Assembly (NCBI GenBank): GCA_001769655.1 | Contig: MEPC01000035.1 | Coordinates: 20,586 to 84,585 of the forward strand | DNA length: 64,000 bases | Reading direction: 5' to 3' | DNA from: Bacteroidetes bacterium RIFCSPLOWO2_12_FULL_37_12 | Lineage (GTDB): Bacteria > Bacteroidota > Bacteroidia > 2-12-FULL-37-12 | In this document: one piece after another, positions 8,218-15,254 of the stretch | Numbering within the stretch: position 1 is the stretch's first letter | Layout: each line of letters begins with the position of its first letter | Notes under the pieces: generated by a model | Told to the model about the DNA's origin: nothing | Seen by the model: only the letters and a program-made list of their open reading frames with translations | Database searches by the model: none | Position numbers and translations under genes: made by a program

Positions 8218-8745
8218 GTGAAAACAAAACCGATAACATATCTTAACTTTGAAATTGACAAACTAACTCGGTCAATTGAAAATGTAATTACTGGTGACAG
8301 TTTCCCGACTGAAGTAAGCATTGTGACAAAAGCTGACTTAATGCATGTTACCAAAAAAAATGGATGGCGGTTTAACTGGAGACAAGAATTTGATACCAAT
8401 GACAGAGAAGTTTACAAGTTGACAATTTTAAACAATCCGACTGTTATTCAAGGACTGGTGAGTTTAAAATTTGAACCTGCACATGTTTACATGCCGCTGA
8501 TTGAAAGTGCACCGTTCAACATCGGGAAATCAAAAATTTATCTGGGAATTCCAGGAAACTTAGTTGCATTTGCTTGCAAACTTTCTTTTCAAAGAGGTGG
8601 TGACGGGTTCGTTTCATTCCACTCCAAAACAGTTTTGATTGACCATTACGCTAAATCACTTGGTGCATATCATTTCGGTGGACACTTGATGATTATTGAC
8701 ACAAACGCTACAAAAAATTTAATTGATAAATATTTTAAATCATAA
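8218..8745 (+). CDS. toxin-like/GNAT-like small protein (cassette IV, gene 1)
   Basis: 175 residues from GTG 8218 (MKTKPITYLNFEIDKL). A TTG at 8203 would overlap the promoter box. The C-terminal half resembles an acetyltransferase-type core: KSKIYLGIPGNLVAFACKLSFQRGGDG followed by FVSFHSKTVLIDHYAKSLGA, with the small-residue turn and following helix seen in GNAT folds, then HFGGHLMIIDTNATKNLIDKYF. The assignment is tentative. The next gene starts 4 bp after this stop and encodes a 59-residue basic protein, the usual layout of a toxin-antitoxin pair. Such pairs are known stabilisers of integron cassette arrays. Neither activity nor pairing is shown by the sequence alone. Confidence 0.55.
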   Translation: MKTKPITYLNFEIDKLTRSIENVITGDSFPTEVSIVTKADLMHVTKKNGWRFNWRQEFDTNDREVYKLTILNNPTVIQGLVSLKFEPAHVYMPLIESAPFNIGKSKIYLGIPGNLVAFACKLSFQRGGDGFVSFHSKTVLIDHYAKSLGAYHFGGHLMIIDTNATKNLIDKYFKS

Positions 8746-8749
8746 AACA

Positions 8750-8929
8750 ATGGGATTAATCAGAGAACCTTTAGATGTGGATTTTGTTGTTGACCCTCGC
8801 CCTTTGACAGAAAAGGAGAAGCAACAAATCAGCGAATACATTCGTGCATATAAAGCACTACATGCAAAGAAGCATGCTAGCAAACGAACATTACTAACAT
8901 CAACTCCACGAGAAAAAGCTACTGCATAA
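8750..8929 (+). CDS. small partner/antitoxin-like protein (cassette IV, gene 2)
   Basis: 59 residues from ATG 8750 (MGLIREPLDVDFVVDPRPLT), 4 bp after the upstream stop, so probably translationally coupled. The N-terminal half is acidic (DVDFVVDPRPLTEKEK). The C-terminal half is a basic helix (SEYIRAYKALHAKKHASKR). Such a short acidic-plus-helical partner fits an antitoxin for the preceding gene, but no DNA-binding motif is identifiable. Confidence 0.55.
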   Translation: MGLIREPLDVDFVVDPRPLTEKEKQQISEYIRAYKALHAKKHASKRTLLTSTPREKATA

Positions 8930-8960
8930 AAACAGAAAATTCAGTGGACGGACGGTAGAG

Positions 8961-9035
8961 TTTCCGCTAACAACTAATGCTTCGTTGCGTCCTTATGACA
9001 AGCAATTCAGCCACTGTTGCACTGAATCTTCCTCA
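8961..9035 (+). repeat. cassette IV 3' end with half attC-like repeat
   Basis: TTTCCGCTAAC (8961-8971) is the exact 11-bp reverse complement of the cassette start GTTAGCGGAAA (8138-8148). Bases 8969-9031 are the second copy of the direct repeat at 7831-7893. No matching R' arm is found downstream, so the site is either truncated or the last one of the array. Bases 9036-9077 hold nothing recognisable. Confidence 0.55.
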
Positions 9036-9077
9036 TCATTAAACGAACAGCATGACAAAAACTAAACTCAAATAATC

Positions 9078-9518
9078 ATGACAACGAAGGACGAACCAAT
9101 TATTGTTGAACAAACTTACAACGCATCGGTTGACAGAGTTTGGACTGCTATTACCGATATTGACCAAATGAAAAAATGGTTTTTTGAAAACATAGATACA
9201 TTTAAAGCGGAAGTAGGTTTTGAAACACAGTTTAATGTTATCGCGAATGACAAAAATTATCTACACCTCTGGAAAATAACAGAGGTTCAGTTACAAAAAA
9301 AAATAATCTATAATTGGAAATATGGAGGTTATTCAGGAAACTCTTATGTAAGTTGGGAGTTATCGAAAGAGAATAATTTGACAAGATTAAAACTCACGCA
9401 CGATGTACAAGAAGCTTTTCCGAAGGATAATCCAGATTTTACGAGAGAATCTTGTATCGAAGGTTGGACATTTTTTATTTGCCAACGACTGAAAGCGTTT
9501 TTAGAAACAAACAATTAA
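9078..9518 (+). CDS. SRPBCC (AHSA1-like) ligand-binding domain protein
   Basis: 146 residues, complete. Opening strand IIVEQTYNASVDRVWTAITDIDQMKKWFF is the typical START of AHSA1/SRPBCC proteins (strand, then the VWxAITD helix and MKKWF). VSWELSKENNLTRLKLTHD and the final helix GWTFFICQRLKAFLETN complete the helix-grip fold. These proteins bind hydrophobic ligands or act as stress-related accessory factors; the specific ligand cannot be read from sequence. Last gene of the accessory block, after the final recognisable half attC and before the tRNA pair. Whether it is itself a cassette is unclear, since no matching 3' boundary was found. Confidence 0.8.
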   Translation: MTTKDEPIIVEQTYNASVDRVWTAITDIDQMKKWFFENIDTFKAEVGFETQFNVIANDKNYLHLWKITEVQLQKKIIYNWKYGGYSGNSYVSWELSKENNLTRLKLTHDVQEAFPKDNPDFTRESCIEGWTFFICQRLKAFLETNN

Positions 9519-9646
9519 ACGACAGGCACTTAGCAACTTACTATACACCGTGTCTCCTTTGTAAGTGCTTATTTTACCATTATCACACAGAATATTTATA
9601 TCTTTATACCCATTTTTTAGGTAAACAAATAAAAAATTAACTCCAG

Positions 9647-9719
9647 GCGGGAATAGCTCAGTTGGTAGAGCATCAGCTTCCCAAGCTGAGGGTCGCGGGT
9701 TCGAGTCCCGTTTCCCGCT
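9647..9719 (+). tRNA. tRNA-Gly (anticodon CCC)
   Basis: Cloverleaf: acceptor GCGGGAA/TTCCCGC, D arm GCTC-AGTTGGTA-GAGC, anticodon stem TCAGC/GCTGA with loop TTCCCAA (anticodon CCC), T arm GCGGG-TTCGAGT-CCCGT. CCA is not encoded. It reads glycine GGG codons and marks the boundary between the accessory block and the core genes. Confidence 0.93.
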
Positions 9720-9737
9720 CCGGAAGAAAGAATTTCA

Positions 9738-9824
9738 GGAGAGATGCCAGAGTGGTTGAATGGGGCGGTCTCGAAAACCGTTATGCTCGCAAGGGTATCC
9801 AGGGTTCGAATCCCTGTCTCTCCG
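9738..9824 (+). tRNA. tRNA-Ser (anticodon CGA)
   Basis: Acceptor GGAGAGA/TCTCTCC, class II long variable arm (about 9779-9801), anticodon stem GCGGT/ACCGT with loop CTCGAAA (anticodon CGA, U33 retained), T loop TTCGAAT, discriminator G. No encoded CCA. It lies 18 bp after tRNA-Gly and is probably co-transcribed. Confidence 0.93.
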
Positions 9825-9837
9825 CACTTAATTCGTG

Positions 9838-9967
9838 GCTGTCCGAAAAGTAGGTGTTTATAAAAAATCTCCCGCAGATACCGCAGATTTTCGCAGATAA
9901 TCAATTTGATAATCTGCGTTTATCTGCGTAATCTGCGGGAAATATTGACCTTTCGGGCAGACACTAC
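9838..9967. repeat. MITE-like palindromic element (GCTGTCCGA type)
   Basis: Ends GTCCGAAAAGT and ACCTTTCGGGC are imperfect inverted repeats. The core is a long hairpin whose arms (CTCCCGCAGATACCGCAGAT; ATCTGCGTAATCTGCGGGA) repeat the word CGCAGAT. The element ends against the purH stop codon (TTA at 9968-9970) and could act as its terminator. Same GCTGTCCGA terminus as the element at 50223-50561. Confidence 0.6.
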
Positions 9968-11551
9968 TTAGTGTTTGAAATGCCTCACCCCCGTAAAGGT
10001 CATCGCTATCCCGTTCTTATTGCATACATCAATTGATTCCTGATCCTTAATTGAACCACCCGGCTGAATGATTGCTTTAATACCTGCATGGTGTGCAATT
10101 TCTACACAATCCGGAAATGGGAAAAATGCATCAGATGCCATAACGCTACCTGCTAAATCAATGTTGAAATGTTTTGCTTTGGCTATCGCTTGCTGGAGCG
10201 CATCTACCCTTGAAGTTTGCCCAATCCCGCTTGCCAGTAAGCGTTGCGAATTTGCCAGCACAATGGTATTTGATTTACTGTGCTTGCAAATTTTATTAGC
10301 AATCAGCAAACCTGTAATTTGTTCAGGAGTAGGGGAGAGGACAGTGACACTACGCAGTTGCCCGGATGTTTCAATGCTCAGGTCCTTTTCCTGTTCCAAG
10401 ACCCCGTTCAGAATAGTACGGAATTCAAACTTATTCCAGGGAAAGTGTTTCAAATCAAGGAGAATTCTGTTCTTTTTAACTTTTAATAAATTAAATGCAT
10501 CAATGTTATATCCCGGAGCAATAAGAATTTCAAAAAATAATTTATTCAATTCAATTGCCGTTGCATGGTCTATCATTTTGTTACAGGCAATAATTCCACC
10601 GAAGGCAGAGACCGGGTCGCATGACAAAGCTGTAAGATAAGCAGTAAGCATGTTATTACCCTGTGCCACCCCGCAAGCGTTGGTATGTTTTACAATGACA
10701 CACGAATGTTTATCTCCCAATTCATGTAACAACCCCAATGCGGCATCTATGTCCACCAGATTATTATAGGATAATTCTTTCCCATTCAACTGGGAAAAAA
10801 GTTTTTCAATGTCACCGTAAAATGTTCCTTGCTGATGAGGGTTTTCACCGTATCGTAGTCCTCGTGCCGGCGCTAACTTTTGGGTATAATTTTTAAGAAA
10901 ACCAACCGGCTCATCAGCGCCATTTTCAGTTTTTTCTGTAGTAATATTTTCTATTTTATTCATTAAATAATTGCCTATTAATTTATCATAATGGCTTGAA
11001 ATTTCAAATGCCCTGCCTGCCATTTCCTTCCGGTCGGTTAAGGATGATGATGCTCCATACCGTTCGAGTAGCGCCATTAGAAATGTATAATCTTTTTGGG
11101 ATGGGATCACCAGTACATCTGTATAATTTTTTGATGCGGCTCTGATAAGTGAAATGCCTCCTATATCAATTTTCTCAACAATCTCTTCATGAGTGGCTCC
11201 CGATATCAGGGTTTTTTCGAAAGGATACAGGTCAACAAGTACGAGGTCAATTTCCGGAATGGAATATTCGGCGAGCGTTTGAGTATCTTCTTGCTTTTCT
11301 CTTCTTGAAAGAATGCCACCGAAAACTTTAGGGTGCAGGGTTTTCACTCTTCCGCCAAGAATGGATGGATATCCGGTAAGGTCTTCCACAGAATTTACAG
11401 GTATTTGAAGTTTGTTTATAAAATCGTATGTTCCTCCGGTTGAAAATATTTTTACACCCAGTTGGTGGAGCTTGAAAACTATTGGCTCAAGTCCGTCTTT
11501 GCTAAAAACAGAAATAAGGGCGTTATGGATGGGATGGGTTTGAGGTGTCAT
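9968..11551 (-). CDS. purH: bifunctional AICAR formyltransferase / IMP cyclohydrolase
   Basis: 527 residues, full length for PurH. It catalyses the last two steps of de novo IMP synthesis. The N-terminal MGS-like cyclohydrolase domain (1-200) shows LISVFSKDGLEP, FSTGGTYDFI and GGRVKTLHPKVFGGILSRR. The C-terminal transformylase domain shows LRYGENPHQQG, VKHTNACGVA, DPVSAFGGIIACN and MASDAFFPFPDCV. Divergent from purN, with 77 bp between starts holding TAATTTTG (11582-11575, minus) for purH and TACATTTG (11596-11603) for purN. The stop codon abuts a palindromic element. Confidence 0.97.
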   Translation of the reverse strand: MTPQTHPIHNALISVFSKDGLEPIVFKLHQLGVKIFSTGGTYDFINKLQIPVNSVEDLTGYPSILGGRVKTLHPKVFGGILSRREKQEDTQTLAEYSIPEIDLVLVDLYPFEKTLISGATHEEIVEKIDIGGISLIRAASKNYTDVLVIPSQKDYTFLMALLERYGASSSLTDRKEMAGRAFEISSHYDKLIGNYLMNKIENITTEKTENGADEPVGFLKNYTQKLAPARGLRYGENPHQQGTFYGDIEKLFSQLNGKELSYNNLVDIDAALGLLHELGDKHSCVIVKHTNACGVAQGNNMLTAYLTALSCDPVSAFGGIIACNKMIDHATAIELNKLFFEILIAPGYNIDAFNLLKVKKNRILLDLKHFPWNKFEFRTILNGVLEQEKDLSIETSGQLRSVTVLSPTPEQITGLLIANKICKHSKSNTIVLANSQRLLASGIGQTSRVDALQQAIAKAKHFNIDLAGSVMASDAFFPFPDCVEIAHHAGIKAIIQPGGSIKDQESIDVCNKNGIAMTFTGVRHFKH

Positions 11552-11628
11552 GTTTTTGGAATATTAAGATTCAGCAAAATTAATATTTATTTTATTACAT
11601 TTGGATTTTATTTGAATATAATCTCTCA

Positions 11629-12264
11629 ATGAAGCCCACCGCTCTGGCAGTTTTTGCATCCGGGAATGGTTCCAATATGCAAAATATTGTGGACTATACT
11701 AAAATTCATCCTGAATTAAAGGTTGCAGTTGTATATTGCAATAACCCTTCTGCTTTTGTAATTCAAAGAGCGAAAAATGAACAAATCCCTGTTTTGCAAA
11801 TTGATAAAAAAGGATATGAAAATACTGAAAAATTATTAATGGAACTGTATAAATACAAAGTTGACTATATCATTCTGGCAGGTTTTCTATGGCTGGTCCC
11901 TAAGTATATATTGGATGCATTTCCTGAAAAGATTTTAAATATTCACCCTGCGTTATTACCCTCTTTTGGTGGAAAGGGAATGTATGGAAAACATGTTCAT
12001 AAAGCGGTGTTGGATTCTAAAAGAACGGAAAGCGGTATATCCATTCATCTTGTAAATTCACAGTATGATAAAGGAAAAATAATTTTTCAGGCATCGTGCA
12101 GAATAATGACAGACGAAACTCCCGAATCACTTTCTGGAAGGATTCATAAATTGGAGAAGAAGTATTATCCAAAAATAATTCATGAATATATCCGTTCAAC
12201 TTCCATGATGGAAGAAGCGCAACCCATACCCGAAAACAGAGAGGAAGGGAATAGTGAAGAATAG
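11629..12264 (+). CDS. purN: phosphoribosylglycinamide formyltransferase
   Basis: 211 residues. Folate-dependent GART, step 3 of purine synthesis. Shows the phosphate-binding start LAVFASGNGSNMQNI, the formyl-transfer triad region ILNIHPALLPSFGGKGMYG (catalytic Asn and His) and SGISIHLVNSQYDKGKIIFQ with the catalytic Asp. The C-terminus carries about 15 extra polar residues (EEAQPIPENREEGNSEE) compared with the usual end. Divergent partner of purH; yicC follows 53 bp downstream on the same strand. Confidence 0.96.
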   Translation: MKPTALAVFASGNGSNMQNIVDYTKIHPELKVAVVYCNNPSAFVIQRAKNEQIPVLQIDKKGYENTEKLLMELYKYKVDYIILAGFLWLVPKYILDAFPEKILNIHPALLPSFGGKGMYGKHVHKAVLDSKRTESGISIHLVNSQYDKGKIIFQASCRIMTDETPESLSGRIHKLEKKYYPKIIHEYIRSTSMMEEAQPIPENREEGNSEE

Positions 12265-12317
12265 GGGCTGGAGTGAGGTGGGATATATAGAGGAAATTTA
12301 AAAACAAAAAATAAACA

Positions 12318-13193
12318 ATGCTCAAATCCATGACCGGTTATGCTGTTGTTTCAAAAGAAACATCCTTTGGTACAGTTCAGATAGTTCTAAAAACACTTAA
12401 TGCGCGTTCACTTGAATTTAATTTCCGGTTGCCCAAATTTTTGGAAATAAGGGAACCGGTTTTAAGAAGTCATTTATCAAAGGTGTTGGAACGCGGCACT
12501 ATTTTTTGCCAGATTTCTATTGATAACATTCCGGTAGATAAATCATCTGGTAAATTAAACCTGTCTGTTGCAAAATCATACTTGTCAGAATTATTAGCAT
12601 TGGCAAAGGAATTAGGAATTAAAAATCCGGATCCAATGCCTTTGCTGAATGATTTACCCGACTTCTTCAACAGCCGCCAACCGGATGTAAGTGATGAAGA
12701 TTTTAATGTTATTTTACAATTATTGCTCATTGCACTGAATAATTTGGACCAATTCAGAGCTAAAGAAGGTAATGAAATGGAAAAGAATGTTGATGAGTGT
12801 ATTGAGAAAATTGAGAGGAATTTTGAAAAAATCAAATGTTTGGTACCCGAACGAGCGGCACAAATTAAAGAGCGCTTGTTAACAAAGTTAAATTCACTGT
12901 CATTAACTCCTGTGCCTGACCAAAACCGCCTGGAGCAGGAATTAATTTACTACCTTGAAAAGATTGATATAAATGAAGAATGTGAACGGCTGAAAAACCA
13001 TCTTTCCTACTTTTCAAAAATTTGCAAAGAAGAAGAAAATTGCGGAAAAAAACTTGGTTTTCTTTTGCAGGAGTTAAATCGTGAAATCACAACGCTAAGC
13101 AATAAATCTGCATCCGCACCCATTCAACAGTTGGCTGTATTAATCAAAGAGGATTTGGAAAAGGTAAGGGAGATGTTGATGAATGTTGTATAA
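12318..13193 (+). CDS. yicC: YicC-family endoribonuclease
   Basis: 291 residues, normal length. Start MLKSMTGYAVVSKETSFG is the family hallmark (SMTGYG/A), followed by NARSLEFNFRLP and the C-terminal DINEECERLKNHLSYFSKI and GKKLGFLLQELNREITTLSNKS, which are the conserved metal-binding and core segments. YicC proteins are Mn-dependent endoribonucleases linked to stationary-phase RNA turnover. Downstream of purN; convergent with rbfA, whose stop lies 8 bp away. Confidence 0.93.
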   Translation: MLKSMTGYAVVSKETSFGTVQIVLKTLNARSLEFNFRLPKFLEIREPVLRSHLSKVLERGTIFCQISIDNIPVDKSSGKLNLSVAKSYLSELLALAKELGIKNPDPMPLLNDLPDFFNSRQPDVSDEDFNVILQLLLIALNNLDQFRAKEGNEMEKNVDECIEKIERNFEKIKCLVPERAAQIKERLLTKLNSLSLTPVPDQNRLEQELIYYLEKIDINEECERLKNHLSYFSKICKEEENCGKKLGFLLQELNREITTLSNKSASAPIQQLAVLIKEDLEKVREMLMNVV

Positions 13194-13201
13194 GGTGACC
13201 A

Positions 13202-13555
13202 TTACAAGCCATTAGAGGCACTTTCCTTTAATAAACGTTCAATTCTTTCTGCGTGATCGAGTGTTTCATCCAGATAAAATACTATTTCAGGGATATGATG
13301 AAAGAGGTTCTTGATTCGTGGAATTAAGTCCTTTTTCAAATCATAAGTTCTTGATTTTACCTGAGAGAAAATGGCGTGCTTTTCAGACCCTAAAATACTT
13401 AAATAAACTTTAGCCATTCCAAGATCAGGGGATACGGAAACCTCGGTAATGGTAATAAGTGAGTTACCGAACAAGTTCCTACCCTTGCGCTGAAAAATAT
13501 CCGCCAATTCTTTTTGTATTAACCGGGCTACTTTTGACTGTCTTTTGGTATTCAT
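13202..13555 (-). CDS. rbfA: ribosome-binding factor A
   Basis: 117 residues, KH-type RbfA: start MNTKRQSKVARLIQKELADIF, central ITEVSVSPDLGMAKVYLSIL, and IVFYLDETLDHAERIERLL at the end. It helps mature the 5' end of 16S rRNA in the 30S subunit. Divergent from the membrane protein at 13620. Confidence 0.95.
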   Translation of the reverse strand: MNTKRQSKVARLIQKELADIFQRKGRNLFGNSLITITEVSVSPDLGMAKVYLSILGSEKHAIFSQVKSRTYDLKKDLIPRIKNLFHHIPEIVFYLDETLDHAERIERLLKESASNGL

Positions 13556-13619
13556 AAATGTTCAATAAAAATACGAATTTACTAATTATGATTAAATTTA
13601 CAAGATTAGGGATTTTAAA

Positions 13620-15089
13620 ATGATAAAAACTTTCAAATCAGATTACCCCATAGTAATTTTTTTTACTCTCCTGGCATTAATTGTTTTCAGAACCCCTCTA
13701 TGGATATCCGAAGTTCCTGTACTGCAACTGGAATTAAAATGGTTGGTCATAGGAGAAAAACTTAGTGAAGGAGGATTTCTCTATAAGGATTTATTGACAA
13801 CTCTCGAACCCCTTTCAGCCGGTGTTTACTGGCTTTTAAATCTTATTTCAGGCAGAACAGTTTTATCGTTAAGAATAATTGCAACAATTTTAGTTTTAGT
13901 ACAGGCATTGTTAATAAGCATCATTATCCGGAAAAGAAAATCATTTGAGAAAGTCGGTTACCTGCCCTCCTTAATTTACGTTCTGTTGACTTCAGTATCC
14001 TGGGAGTTTAACACGCTTTCACCTCAATTAATGGGAAGTACGTTTCTAATCATTTCATTAAACTTTATTTTCAATATGCCGTCAGAAAAAAATGCCGACT
14101 ATCAAATATTTTATTCCGGTTTGTGTGTTGGAGTAGCTACTTTGTTTTATTTTCCATACATTACGTTTCTTGCATTGGTCTGGTTCTCCATGGCTCTTTA
14201 CCGTTCCGATAATTTAAGAGAACTTTTATTGGTAGTGGTTGGCTTTATTTGTCCGGTAGCATGCATATCGCTGTATTATTTTTTTAATGGTTGTTTTCTT
14301 GATTTTATTTCATTTTTTTCTCCGGCAGATGTTCCCCAAAATTACTCATTCAAACCTTCATATCAGTTGATCATTTTTATTTTGGGAATACCCCTGTTGT
14401 TTTTCCTTATTCTATTTAATTATCTCAGAAGAAATTTTTACAACAGCACCATGCACGTTAAAAATTGCCGGCAAATTTTTCTTTTTTGGATTTTTGTGTC
14501 ACTTATAAGCTTGCTTTGGATAAGAAAAATTTATTTAATTGACTTTTTTATTCTCTTCGTTCCATTTTCGGTTTTAATTGCTTTTGGTTTGTCTATTTTC
14601 AGAAACTATTGGAAAGCGGAAGGTTTGTTTGTAATTCTTTTTTTATCAATCATTGCAATAAATGTTTTAATGCTACATTCATCATTTGTAAAATCTTATG
14701 CAAAGAGTAACGACTATATCATTTCTTATTCCCCTTTACCTGAAACAATGTATGGTAAAAAAATAATGGTTTTATCGGATAATGTGCTTTTTTACCTTCA
14801 TAATCGCCTGGCTACGCCTTATTTTGACTGGTCGTTGATAAATCGTGATTTTTCAAAACTAAATAATTATCAAACAATTTATGTAATTTACCAACGAATT
14901 ATGAGTGACATGCCTGAATTGGTCGTAGATGAAAACAATCTTTTTGAATCATTTTTAGTAAAAGCACCGTTAATAGATGGTTATTTTGTAAAAATCCCGG
15001 GAACAGTTATTTACAGAAGGATAAATTTCTTGCATAATCAAAAAAAACAAAAAAGAAAATTTCAACACAAAGACACTAAGAAACATTAG
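13620..15089 (+). CDS. multi-pass inner-membrane protein, unknown function
   Basis: 489 residues with about 11-12 predicted transmembrane helices spread over residues 10-365, then a soluble C-terminal part. The loop after the first helix (GEKLSEGGFLYKDLLTTLEPL) resembles the periplasmic loop of GT-C glycosyltransferases, so a lipid-linked sugar enzyme is possible, but no DD/DE signature is clear. The last residues (QHKDTKKH) and the stop codon are encoded by the left arm of a palindromic element (15061-15134), so the native C-terminus may have been replaced. Confidence 0.6.
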   Translation: MIKTFKSDYPIVIFFTLLALIVFRTPLWISEVPVLQLELKWLVIGEKLSEGGFLYKDLLTTLEPLSAGVYWLLNLISGRTVLSLRIIATILVLVQALLISIIIRKRKSFEKVGYLPSLIYVLLTSVSWEFNTLSPQLMGSTFLIISLNFIFNMPSEKNADYQIFYSGLCVGVATLFYFPYITFLALVWFSMALYRSDNLRELLLVVVGFICPVACISLYYFFNGCFLDFISFFSPADVPQNYSFKPSYQLIIFILGIPLLFFLILFNYLRRNFYNSTMHVKNCRQIFLFWIFVSLISLLWIRKIYLIDFFILFVPFSVLIAFGLSIFRNYWKAEGLFVILFLSIIAINVLMLHSSFVKSYAKSNDYIISYSPLPETMYGKKIMVLSDNVLFYLHNRLATPYFDWSLINRDFSKLNNYQTIYVIYQRIMSDMPELVVDENNLFESFLVKAPLIDGYFVKIPGTVIYRRINFLHNQKKQKRKFQHKDTKKH

Positions 15090-15134
15090 GTAAACTCTTT
15101 GTGTAACTTTGTTTCTTAGTGTATTTGTGTTGAA
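15061..15134. repeat. palindromic element overlapping a gene end
   Basis: Arms 15061-15085 (TTCAACACAAAGACACTAAG...) and 15110-15134 match at 24 of 25 positions as reverse complements, with a 24-nt loop. The left arm encodes the last residues and stop of the preceding gene. It can fold as a strong terminator-like hairpin. Confidence 0.65.
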
Positions 15135-15254
15135 AAAACTGCATTTTGCAAGATGTCTAATAAAAGAACGGAAAAGCAAACAAATCAAAAACAATTTTGT
15201 TTCCATCTTTCGGCAATACTCATACTAAAATTTTTAAATTTTAAAATAACAACA

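Noticed and set aside
9662..9853. Plus-strand ORF across the tRNA genes
   Set aside because: Overlaps tRNA-Gly and tRNA-Ser completely; an artefact of tRNA sequence.
9617..9904. Minus-strand ORF across the tRNA genes
   Set aside because: Encodes only the complement of two tRNAs and a palindrome.
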